Positions 24,031 through 33,855 of a stretch of 64,000 nucleotides of DNA are shown in pieces. Source of the DNA: Tachypleus tridentatus. Its lineage: Eukaryota > Arthropoda > Merostomata > Xiphosura > Limulidae. The DNA lies in the NCBI RefSeq assembly GCF_004210375.1, contig NC_134825.1:64905558-64969557 (forward strand), given 5' to 3'. The notes under the pieces were generated by a model. The model did no database searches. It was given only the letters and a program-made list of their open reading frames with translations, and was not told the DNA's origin. Numbering within the stretch: position 1 is the first letter of the stretch; every line of letters starts with the position of its first letter. The position numbers were made by a program, and so were the translations under genes.

Positions 24031-24246
24031 TGAACCAGCGTGCTGTGATATTAGGCTGATTCATGACATTATCACTGCAGACACACTGCTGCGTCCTTGA
24101 GAGGCTATTGCACAGTGAACCAGTATGCTGTGATATTAGGCTGATTTATGACATTATCACTGCAGACACACTGTTGTGCCCCTGTGAGGCTATTGCACAG
24201 TGAACCAGTATGCTGTGATATAACGCTGATTCATGACATTGTCACT
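24003..24246. repeat. Tandem repeat built partly from a SINE end, about 2.7 copies
   Basis: Unit up to ~100 bp: CACTGCAGACACACTGCTGT, GCTATTGCACAGTGAACCAG, GTGATATTAGGCTGATTCAT, GACATTATCA. The first part is the head of the family B SINE at 23930, so duplication followed insertion. GPCR intron. Confidence 0.85.
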
Positions 24247-24430
24247 ATGTTTCTTTCGATCTCTCAGAAGTAAGCATCCTCACAGTGTTGAAACTTACCA
24301 TAACATTTCACTGTCTTACTTTTTCCCAGTTATTTAACATTCTAACGATAGTGTCCCCATGGGAATCTCCGCAATTTAAAAAAGTGCAGTCAGTAATATC
24401 AAATTGTCACAACTTTAATGTCATCCTTCA

Positions 24431-24697
24431 CGTGGTTAGGGCGCTCGACTCCTAACCTGAGGGTCGCGGGTTTGAATCCTAGTCGTACCAAATATGCTGT
24501 CCCTTTCAGTCGTTGGACATTAAAATGTAACGCTCAATCCCACTATTCATTGGTAAAAGAGTAGCTCAAGAGTTGACGGTGGGTGGAGATGACTATCTGC
24601 CTTCCCTTTAGTCTTACACTGCTAAATTAGGAACAGCTAGTTCAAACATTCCTCGTGTAGCTTTGCACGAAATTCATAAAACAAAACAAACAAACAC
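24431..24697 (+). mobile_element. SINE family A, slightly 5' truncated
   Basis: Starts at CACGTGGTTAGGGCGCTCG, lacking the first bases of the head, with full body and (CAAA)n tail. Lies in the GPCR intron between 26895 and 23067, opposite to the gene. Confidence 0.88.
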
Positions 24698-25784
24698 ATG
24701 TAGTTTTATCAGCCATTTTGTTTGAAACTACTTCTGTAGCATGCTCACTGTTTCTGTAGCTCTTTTCTCGCTCATTTTAACCCAACTTACATTCTGTATT
24801 TTTGTCAACTGATTTCTTGAGTTGTTTATAATTAACACGATGCTTAAACTCGTGAATCTTACTTTCTTCAGGTACTAATGTTTTGTTTCATTGTTTTTCA
24901 GTCTTCTAGTTGAAGAAACAATGTTTCAATATTCTTTGAAGTGTGCCTTTAACATAAAATGTTTCGAAGTTGTGAAATGCAATAATTTGAGCATGATTTT
25001 TACTAATTAATTCTAATTTTTAGCCAGTATTCAAAAGTAAAGAGCTTTTGAATGCTGTTGTCAATTTATTGTTCATTCGCTGTAAGAATTTTGGTGGTTT
25101 GAAGTTGGTGTGAAAAATAAATTTATCGTTGCGAAACCAAACATCAATGGAATACGTAGTCACGTGTAATGGTGCGTGATATTTCGTGTAGTTATGGCGT
25201 AATAGCATTCGTGAAATGATTTGCTTTTATGTTAACCACTAGTCAATGAACACGTGTGGCATTAACACAGAAAGACACTTGTAATATTTTATTCCAACAA
25301 TAAATTCTACTCTTGCAGGATTTTAACAGAAAGAAATAATTATGTTTCTGAACTAAGATTTATTACTAATACTGTAGGCTAATCAAAGATAATCACGTTT
25401 AAACTTAGAAAATATACTTTCTTATCATTAAAATACCACTTCTGATGTTTATGTTACACATATACACAAAATCATAACAACCTTCACTGACTCCACAAGT
25501 AGTAAAGTGCAGAAATTATTATTTGAACGACAATGATACCATTGTTATTGGTCTATTTTCATGGACGCTTCTATTCCTACTCCTGGAAGTCCTTACATAG
25601 ATTAAATATGTCATTGGCGGCTCACCACTAGGATATTCTATTAGTCCTTTATTTGTCTTTCCTCTGTTAATTGTATTATTTCATGAATATAACAATATTA
25701 TTATTAACGAATATGCCTTTGATTCTGAAGATCAAGCTCCAAAATTAAACTTTATGAAATACTTTTGAATAAATGTGGCATTTA
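24698..25784. other. GPCR intron with a weak open frame
   Basis: Intron between the two receptor exons. On the minus strand 25208-25020 is open for 62 codons, and after one TAA the same frame stays open for 37 more (KLELISKNHAQ...). No family recognised and no convincing splice sites; possibly a retroelement scrap or chance. Confidence 0.3.
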
Positions 25785-25912
25785 ACTTGTTTGTTTGGAA
25801 TTAAGAACAACGGTACACAATGGGCTATGTGTGCTCTACCTACCACAGGTATTTAAAACCGGTTTCTAGCGGGATGAACCCGCAGACATGCCGCTGTGCC
25901 ACTGGAGAGTCC
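25785..25912 (-). mobile_element. SINE family B, full length
   Basis: Diverged tail (AATTAAGAACAACGGTACAC) with recognisable CTCTACCTACCACAGGTATT and CCCGCAGACATGCCGCTGTG. Lies in a GPCR intron. Confidence 0.82.
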
Positions 25913-25994
25913 TCTTTTCGCTCCGATGGCGAGTAAAATGACCTTTCTCTTCACAACTAGAAGTTCAGCAAATATTATCTTAAAGATTCATAAA

Positions 25995-26068
25995 CAAGTA
26001 ACTCGTAATCTGAAGGTTGCGGATTCGAATCCCCATCACACCAAACGTGCTCGACCTTTCAGCCGTTT
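25995..26068 (+). mobile_element. SINE family A, head fragment
   Basis: Only the anticodon-to-B-box region survives (ACTCGTAATCTGAAGG, GATTCGAATCCCC, ATCACACCAAAC). Intronic to the GPCR gene. Confidence 0.75.
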
Positions 26069-26436
26069 GTTACAAAAAAGTAGTTTAGCACTCATTTAAG
26101 TTGCTATAACTATTGCCGTAATAGTATGAATTTAAATTTAAAGAGTATAAAAACGCATCGACAATTCAGTTTTTCTTTTATTTTCTGAATCTAATTTTTA
26201 CAGTTTTCGTAACAAATTCACAGTTCGTTAGAAAATCAACATGTACTGGCCAGTGCCAGTTTTAGGTATCAGAAAACACGCAATTATCGTTCACACTATA
26301 CCTTTATATCAAATGCTCAGAATACTAGTTTATAGTTTATTATAAACGGATCTATTAAATAATTTACCAAATGTATCTTTATTTCGAACAGTTTTTAACA
26401 TATAAGCATGTGCGTGTTGTCACTTAAGCAACCGAT

Positions 26437-26667
26437 CCTGCACGACCAGGTGGTTAAGGCACTCGACTCGTAATCCGAGGGTCGCGGGTTCGAATCCCCG
26501 TCATATCAAACATGCTCGCCCTTTCAGCGGTGGAGTCATTATAACATGAGTTGGCGGTGGGTGGATATGACTAGCTGCCTTCCTTCTAGTCTTACACTGC
26601 AAAATCAGGGACAGCTAGCGCAGATAGCCCTCGTGTAGCTTTGCGCGAAATTCAAAATAAACCAAAC
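26437..26667 (+). mobile_element. SINE family A with internal deletion, exact target duplication
   Basis: Good head and tail. About 45 bp is missing between GTCATTATAACATG and AGTTGGCGG. Flanked by CACTTAAGCAAC (26421-26432 and 26668-26679). The insertion is about 230 bp downstream of the TM4-TM6 exon, in the intron. Confidence 0.92.
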
Positions 26668-26894
26668 CACTTAAGCAACAAATATAGCAGCAGCAGCATG
26701 TGTTATTGTCATAGTAGAAACTAGAAACAAGACATATTTCCGATTGAGAATGCCACCGATTTGTACGCACCATGTCTTCTTTTTAACCACAAGTTTTAAA
26801 CATTAGCTCAAGTTAGACTCGAAAATTTGATTATGTATTAAATAAAACTTGTTTAACTGTTTAAAATATTAAATGTAGAAAAAACTTTACTAAC

Positions 26895-27307
26895 CATTAA
26901 AGGGTCCAACACATTATAAAAAAGACACAGAGAATCAACATTAATTTGGCGAAAGAAATTTCCTCGTGGGTGGTGTGGTTGAAGAAGAGTTCACGGTTGA
27001 TCCTAGAGATGGTTGTTCGTCCCATGCGTCCCTTGGAGGTCTTCCCTACTTTACTGAGGACGATAACCACTGTGAGATTGCAGAACACAATTACTACACA
27101 AAAGCCTATTCCAAAAGTGAACATGAAATAAGCGTAAGCGATGTCCACTGTTTTGACGGCAAAACGATATCGAACACACGTGTAATGTCGTGCTGGGGCA
27201 TTGGTGTCGTAGTACAGTCCAAACCCCGTAAAAGGTAAACACACCAGGAGCAATGAAATAGACCACAACGTTCCAATAGCAACCTTAATCATCTTGTGAT
27301 TAATGTG
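26895..27307 (-). CDS. Class A GPCR, internal exon (TM4-TM6)
   Basis: Internal exon of a seven-transmembrane receptor of the plasma membrane. Seen: a splice acceptor (tctgtttcag) ends at 27308, and the exon opens in frame with HINHK before TM4 (WSISLLLVCLPFTGFGLYY). An extracellular loop with a Cys in YTCVRYR follows, then TM5 (YFMFTFGIGFCVVIVFCN), a basic third loop (GKTSKGRMGR), and TM6 starting EEISFAKLMLILC and ending at CWT. The donor gttagt begins at 26894. As written, the frame runs from CWT into Leu and then TAA, two codons before the donor. One extra C in the ggaccct run would give CWTPLM, the conserved CWxP motif, and reach the donor in phase 0. Known: CWxP is the TM6 hinge of class A receptors. 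Inference: prostanoid/EP4-like, from the LPxxGxGxY end of TM4 and the DPxxY in the next exon. The canonical prostanoid loop-2 motif is not obvious, so the subfamily is uncertain while the GPCR call is strong. Confidence 0.88.
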
Positions 27308-27827
27308 CTGAAACAGATAACAAAATGCAACTTTAATATATTGTTTATGTTATTGAGTTGCAAAAAAAAAGCATTGTGCTATATTTCAGTATATTATGAC
27401 TTCATTTGCAAAAAATCCTCGTAAATAGATCAACTTCAAAATGAAACACAAATCAAATTTATTTGTTTCAAAATGTTAAAACAACTAATCACCGAAATTA
27501 TATGTTACAAAGCGAACATAGTGGGAAACACAACGTTAACATTAAAATATATTTTAATTTATTCACCATTTTTGTCCTAGTTCTTGATATGGAAATGCTA
27601 GGAAACAAACTTTTCCACAGTACGTTCAGTTAATTAGAATGATTTAATGTGTTCTAAATGGAACCTTTGATGTAAAATGCTATTACAAGGAAATGTTGTT
27701 ATTCAAATTGCTTGTTAATAAGAAATGGCCGGTTTAACAAGCAATATTCAGAATAACTTTTATACTGTACAAAAGAATATCACAATATCTTGTAATCTAT
27801 TTTCGCTGTATTCTGATTTAAGAAAGT

Positions 27828-27960
27828 AGTGTGTGTGTGTGTGTGTGTTTGCTTATAGCAAAGCCACATCGGGCTATCTACTGAGTCCACCGAGGGGAAT
27901 CGAACGTCTGGTTTTAGCGTTGTGTATCTGTAGACTTACCGCTGTACCAGCGGGGGACAA
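27828..27960 (-). mobile_element. SINE family C with (GT)n tail
   Basis: A GT run precedes TATAGCAAAGCCACATCGGG; GAGTCCACCGAGGGGAATCG and ACTTACCGCTGTACCAGCGG follow. Lies upstream of the TM4-TM6 exon, probably intronic. Confidence 0.88.
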
Positions 27961-28621
27961 GAACATTGTGACTGATCTATCGAGTTACCTGATGCCTACT
28001 TTAAGCACTTAGTTATCCGAAAAGTCAACAGTTACAATTGATTCTTTCATAACTTTAATCTATTTTTGTTAGTCGTAAACAAAAAGCTTTATAAAGTTTA
28101 TGAAGTTTACGTCAAGTAAAACAGTTTCAACAATGATTTAGTCATCCTTTATTCAGAAACCTGGCTTCCTGCTGTACTTATAAAGAAGGAACGAGCAGTA
28201 TGAAATTTTAATTTGTAAAAGAAAAAACTAACATTCACCACATCCATTTAGCGCACATTTTTACGACCAACCAAATTAACTGACTTTAATAAATATGTCA
28301 CTGAGCGCAAAAGCCACCACAATTATGTGCCTTTATGGAAGATGAAGACGGAAAAGGAAGCTTTGTTATTCCACTTTGCGGCTTGAAAACTGTACGGTCG
28401 TGGCGCTAAATGGCCATGATGTTTACGTCATCAAAGCGAACCTACCTCTTTAAACTGGTGATATAAAATAGGATTCTGGATTATATTCTTACAATATTTA
28501 GTACTAGCTTCTCGTTTACTTTTATGAATAAAAAGTATGTATATATATAAATTTATACAGAGTATTCTTTACCTTATTGGAATAAGAACTAAAGAAAACG
28601 TGTATGGCTTAGAAACAGTTT

Positions 28622-28685
28622 CATTATGACATAATATAACTTACAAATTATATATATATATCTGTAAGTCATATTGTGTCATAAT
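28622..28685. repeat. Imperfect inverted repeat around an AT run
   Basis: CATTATGACATAATATAACT with TACA (28622-28645) pairs with TGTAAGTCATATTGTGTCAT and AATAA (28661-28685), a stem of about 24 bp with few mismatches and a TATATA loop. Could be a small foldback element; no target duplication identified. Confidence 0.6.
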
Positions 28686-28718
28686 AAAAACTTTTGTATA
28701 CACAAGCAGAAAATAAAA

Positions 28719-28970
28719 TGGTCCGACATGGCGCTCGACTCGTAATCTGAGGGTCGAGGATTCGAATCTCTGTCACATCAAACATACTCGCCTTTTCAGC
28801 CGTGGGGTCGTTATAATGTGACGGTCAATCCAAACTCTTCGTTAGTAAAAGAGTAGAAGCTGGTAGTGGGTTGTGATGACTAAGTTGCCTTTCCTCTAGT
28901 CTTACACTGCTAAATTAAGGACGGCTAGCGCAGATAGCCCTTGTGTAGCTTTGCGTGAAATTCAAGCCAA
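28719..28970 (+). mobile_element. SINE family A, head shortened
   Basis: GGTCCGACATGGCGCTCG lacks the A-box segment; the rest is complete. Target duplication AGAAAATAAAA lies on both sides. Confidence 0.9.
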
Positions 28971-29124
28971 AGAAAATAAAAATAAATGCCAAAATATTCA
29001 TTTTAATAAAGCAAATAAGACATCTTCTATGAGAGGTATAAATCAGTTTGGAAAAAAGGCATGGTTCGAATTTAGAAATCTAGATTATGTCCGAAACGTA
29101 TGAAGGGAAGTTAAATGATTGATT

Positions 29125-29345
29125 GATTTTGTTTATATTTGCGTAAAGTTAGAGAACAGCTATGCGCACTAATTTTGAAGTCACAGCTTTGTCAAGACAA
29201 TAGACTCACTCTTTGGCTGATTTAATCGAATATTGCCATTAGACAATCACACTTATAACGCACTTCAAAGTGCATAACGCAATATTGCGATAAAGGAATT
29301 CGAATCATTGACTTTCAGATTCAGAGTCCAACACGATCAACACTG
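29125..29345 (-). mobile_element. SINE family A, decayed
   Basis: Weak but ordered matches: TTTGCGTAAAG, GCTATGCGCACTA, TTATAACGC, GGAATTCGAATCATTGAC. Probably an old copy. Confidence 0.45.
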
Positions 29346-30317
29346 GGTCTTAGAGAAAAGAAAATGTTTATGAAGACACGTGGTAATATGTCGTGCAGCA
29401 CAAACAGACTACAGGATACACTGTATGTTATTAACAGGTGTGATAGATTAGCGATATTCCAAATTACTACGTATTTCCAAAGGGTGTGACATACCAGACT
29501 CGAGCCTCTTATACCAGATTTCAAAGTAATCCATTCAGAAACACCTTAGGTATAACAACCCTCATTTTGATCAAGTTTTTTCCCATTATTTTTTCTTCGT
29601 CTCAGAAGTCCGGGAATTTATTTTATGTAAAAGCATACTTACATTTTATAGATGTTTTGCAAATGTGTTGCACTGATAGATCTTTACAACCTAGAATTAA
29701 TAGTCTCAATTGAAGTAAATATAATGCACATGTACAAAGTTATTCAATAAAAACGGTTCATATTTGACGAAAATATTTGCGCACGCCTAATCAAAAAATC
29801 ACGTGAGCTATCGCTCTAACATTTTTACTAGAATTTCATCCAAGAGTAAAAATGGACCCTTTTTAGTTTTTTTGTCACTGTTTAAGGACGACTGATTTGG
29901 AGTAGCAAGGCTATAGGTGAAAGGACGTGCAGATAGATAGATATACGAAATAACCAGGTAGGTAGTGATTCGGCCAAACAAAGTAGATTAGCAGTTTCTA
30001 TCTCAAGTTTTAAAAACAAATCATCTGGGTGAATAGTTATTACTTATTGTCAACTTTACAACACAAGTTTACTGAATTTATGAAATTGTCCCAATTAAAG
30101 AGTGTCACATGACATTGGCTTAAGCATTTAATATAAAAAAAGATACTTGATATGGCTGTACCGATTGCACGGGGTTGATGACAAGACACAGTTAATCGAA
30201 ATTCCACGGTGTTACTATAAAACATGTTATTAACGTTGTTATAGAGATTAAAATATATCAAATTTATTTTTTTAAGATCCGTTTGATTTCGTAAAGTAAA
30301 GGTTTATTCCGAATAGT

Positions 30318-30452
30318 CTCACGCTGGGACAGCGATAAGTTTTCGGATTCACAACGCTAAAATCAGGGGTTAGATTCTCTTCAGTGAACACAACAGATAG
30401 CCTGTTGTGGCTTTGTTATATGAAAAACACAAACATGAAACACACACACATT
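30318..30452 (+). mobile_element. SINE family C
   Basis: GGGACAGCGATAAGTTTTCG, CACAACGCTAAAATCAGGGG, AGATAGCCTGTTGTGGCTTT then ACACAAACATGAAACACACA. Confidence 0.8.
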
Positions 30453-30782
30453 CCGAATAATAGAGTTGCTAACCTAAAACTAATGTTTGTTACTATCGAG
30501 TGTCACTTTCTTACTTGTCGTTTGTTGGTGTATGTTATTGATAAAATTCATAATACATAATCAAAACATTTTAGGTGCAAACTAAAAGATTTTTATGCGT
30601 AAGCTAAGGAAATGAAATCAAAACTGGCTACCAAAGTTTTAGCTCACTTATTGATATGACTTTCACAGCAATTATTCATTCATTAGTTATTTATACCGTA
30701 TATTTTGTTTTAACCACCATTATGCGGACTGGCTAACTAATGAATGAATATTTGTTGCACAATTTTTATCAATGCCAAATTT

Positions 30783-30945
30783 GAGTTCATTTCTCACACA
30801 CTCAATCCTGCTATAAGTGTATCTACCAGTTTGGTCGCTAATGTGGAGTTCATTTCTTATACACTCGATCCTGCTATAAGTGTATCTACCAGTTTGATCG
30901 CCAATGTTGAGTTCATTTCTCATACACTCAATCCTTTTTGGTCGC
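30783..30945. repeat. 63 bp tandem repeat, 2.6 copies
   Basis: GAGTTCATTTCT, CTCAATCCTGCTATAAGTGT and ATCTACCAGTTTGRTCGC recur at 63 bp spacing. Open on both strands because 63 is a multiple of three. Confidence 0.88.
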
Positions 30946-31173
30946 ACGTTTTCTTCACACCTAAGGTGTTTTTATTAGATTCTAAATAATTAGAGTACTG
31001 CCTTTACATAATATAAACTCTGTTCATTCAAATACATGATACCACGATCAAACAAATACTTCGTTCGCGAATCACGAGTTTCTCCGAGTATAAATTACAA
31101 TAATAATAAACGTAGGGTAATATGGTAACCGCATAGTTACAGTGTTCGTTTTTTATAGCATTACTACGAAACA

Positions 31174-31454
31174 GGCCCGGCATGGCCAAGCGCGTAAGGC
31201 GTGCGACTCGTAATCCGAGGGTCGCGGGTTCGCGCCCGCGTCGCGCTAAACATGCTCGCCCTCCCAGCCGTGGGGGCGTATAATGTGACGGTCAATCCCA
31301 CTTTTCGTTGGTAAAAGAGTAGCCCAAGAGTTGGCGGTGGGTGGTGATGACTAGCTGCCTTCCCTCTAGTCTTACACTGCTAAATTAGGGACGGGTAGCA
31401 CAGATAGCCCTCGAGTAGCTTTGTGCGAAATTCCAAACAAACAAACAAACAATA
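31174..31454 (+). mobile_element. SINE family A, young GC-rich-head subfamily
   Basis: Full length, almost identical to the copy at 45914. Shares CCAAGCGCGTAAGGCG, the GC-rich T arm (GGGTTCGCGCCCGCGTCGCG) and CTCCCAGCC. Target duplication ACTACGAAACA on both sides. The low divergence points to recent activity. Confidence 0.94.
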
Positions 31455-32442
31455 CTACGAAACATTTTTTTTAATTTCAATAAACTGAAATATAATGCAT
31501 GTCAAGCAATTCTTTTACTACCAACTAAGTCTTTATTATACTCGTTACAAAATATTTATTACAACCAATTACTCTTTACTAAAAATAATATCCAAGAAAC
31601 GTAAACGTTAACTCAGTTTTACCTAAATAATTTCATATTTATTTATTCACGATAGTTATTGATTACTTTATCAGGGCAGTAGCAAAAATGTATTAAAGTC
31701 TGCAAGAGTTTCATATCGAAACGGCGTTTACGCAAGTAATTAACTATTTTTACAGTAGTAACCATGGTTGGAGATAATCTATGTCTATTTTCAACACATT
31801 GCCAAAACAACAAAAAACAACCTCGGTTATTATGCTGTCATATGATATTTATTAAAGATAGTAATAAATCATTACAAATATGCATGTTTTACGTTAATTA
31901 GTGTCATGCGCAGTTCATACCAGATGCTCAGAAAACGACGCACTTAACAATGAGGAATTATAACTCCTAAGGATAAACATTGCGCTCCTGTGCTTTTGTT
32001 TTTGCTCAATTTTTATTTAATTAATGTTCCTGTGAGTTATTGAACATTATGTCTTGACCAAAATGTTAGTTGCTTCTCAAAACATTTTTTGTTTTCATTT
32101 TTAAGCTGATAAGATAAACCAATATTGGATTCTTTTTGACTTCCCATGTACGCCTGTGTATGAAAAGGAATATAAAAATGTGCATTCTCCACAGGATATT
32201 TTAATTTCCTATCATAATAAATACTAGGTTTAAAGACATGTACCAAAAGTAACAAAATCTTTGAATTAACTCTTCATTATTATGTTTAAAAATGACTAGT
32301 CTTTTCTCTAGGAGAAAGGTGAGTTGGTTTTGCTAATTTTACAGGCCTATGTTTTTTTATCAGAAACGTGTTACATTTAGCCGTGGCAAATATAAAGCAA
32401 TTCCTGAAACCATAGCAGGTTTTGTTCTTATCTAATCTGGTG

Positions 32443-32716
32443 GTGGCCCGGCATGGCCAGGTGGGTTAAGACGTGCGACTCGTAATCTGAGGGTCGCGAG
32501 TTCGAATCCCCGTCGCATCAAACATACTCGCTCTTTCAGCCGTGCGGGCGTTATAATGTGACGGTCAATCCCACTATTCGTTGGTAAAAGAGTAGCCCAA
32601 AAGTTGGCGGTGGGTGGTGATGACTAGCTGCCTTCCCTCTAATCTTACACTGTTAAATTGGGGACGGCTAGCGTAGGTAGCCCTCGAATAGCTTTGCGCG
32701 AAATTAAAAAAAACAA
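32443..32716 (+). mobile_element. SINE family A, full length
   Basis: Head GGCCCGGCATGGCCAGGTGG with one extra G, B box GAGTTCGAATCCCC, complete body, tail AAAAAAAACAAC. Confidence 0.92.
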
Positions 32717-33446
32717 CAAAAATATAATCTAGTGGAACTTTTTAAAATTACGTTTTTAGCCATGTGATCTTCACATACGTTGTGTATGGTATAAAATATC
32801 GACGTGCTGTAAACAAACCCGACATTTATTATATTGTATGTACTGTTTACACGTAGTTAAACATGATTGTGGCAAGGTCATCGAAGTTAGAGAGCTTTTC
32901 TGACCCTCCATATTTCACATGTTAAAATAACGAAACTACAGGTAACTAATATTAATCATCTTTTAAACTACAAAATAAAAAAATACTCGATTCAAAACCG
33001 TTCCCGAGAAATTCTCAGAAGCATATCTACAATGAAAATAATTCATTAAGAGAAAATTTTTTTGTTAAACCTGTAGGTAATCGGGTACTAAAACCCTAAC
33101 GAAATTATATAATTAACAATCACTATTGATTTAATTTTAATAGTGGCACCAATCCATAGGAAGTGATTTTGAAATGGAGCTCGTTAACTAATAAGCAAAT
33201 GTAAATACAGTTTTTCAGCCCCATAAGGTTTATCACACTGCAAACAAGCATTGATAGTTAGAAAAATGTCCCAACTGTCTGTGTTCGAAAGCTATATCTA
33301 AAAAGCATGACGTTATGCAGTTTTTCTTATTTTTAAACCATCAGATAAATAAATTACTATCTTTTATTCTTTATAAAATAGTTTGATCTTGTAACTCTTA
33401 AAAAAAGTGGTTTGTGGTCGCCAAAGGAGAAGAATTCAGTCAAGTT
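32717..33446. other. Nothing recognised
   Basis: AT-rich, no open frame or repeat before the 32 bp minisatellite. Confidence 0.6.
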
Positions 33447-33855
33447 AATCACTGACTGTCACTGAGATAATTGCAGATAATCACTAACTGTCATTGAGAT
33501 AATTATAGATAATCACTGACTGTCACTGAGATAATTACAGATAATCACTGACTGTCACTGAAATAATTACAGATAATCACTAACTGTCACTGAGATAATT
33601 ACAGCTAATCACTGACTGTCACTGAGATAATTATAGATAATCATTGATTGTCACTGAAATAATTACAGATAATCACTGACTGTCACTGAGATAATTACAG
33701 TTAATCATTGAATGTCACTGAGATACTTACAGCTAATCACTGACTGTCACTGAGATAATTATAGATAATCATTGATTGTCACTGAAATAATTAAAGATAA
33801 TCACTGACTGTCACTGAGATAATTACAGCTAATCACTGACTGTCACTGAGATAGT
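33447..33855. repeat. 32 bp minisatellite, about 13 copies
   Basis: Unit AATCACTGACTGTCACTGAG then ATAATTACAGAT. Near-perfect period, no spacers between units, scattered substitutions shared by neighbouring copies. Confidence 0.95.

Larger units (their letters stand above)
27308..28718. other. Upstream GPCR intron, no exon recognised
   Basis: Begins at the acceptor of the TM4-TM6 exon. Holds the family C SINE at 27828 and the foldback at 28622. No TM1-TM3 exon could be recognised here. Confidence 0.5.
29346..32442. other. AT-rich DNA with SINEs and a 63 bp repeat
   Basis: Besides the listed SINEs (30318, 31174) and the repeat at 30783, nothing is recognised. A minus-strand open frame at 32255-32037 (YDRKLKYPVENAHFYIPF) has protein-like composition but no start, splice site or family that I recognise. 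Confidence 0.45.

Noticed and set aside
26946..27238. Plus-strand ORFs over the GPCR exon
   Set aside because: Antisense of the receptor exon, whose membrane segments and splice sites are on the minus strand.
28260..28330. Minus-strand peptide VVAFALSDIF, resembling a GPCR TM2 motif and possibly the missing upstream exon
   Set aside because: Stops occur a few codons on either side and no splice sites frame it; treated as coincidence.
32037..32255. Minus-strand ORF of 72 codons with protein-like composition
   Set aside because: Opens with TTG, has no clear splice acceptor or recognised family; not enough to call a gene.
33447..33855. Regularly repeated 32 bp units resembling a CRISPR array
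   Set aside because: Units are contiguous with no unique spacers, the genome is eukaryotic and no cas genes are present; it is a minisatellite.
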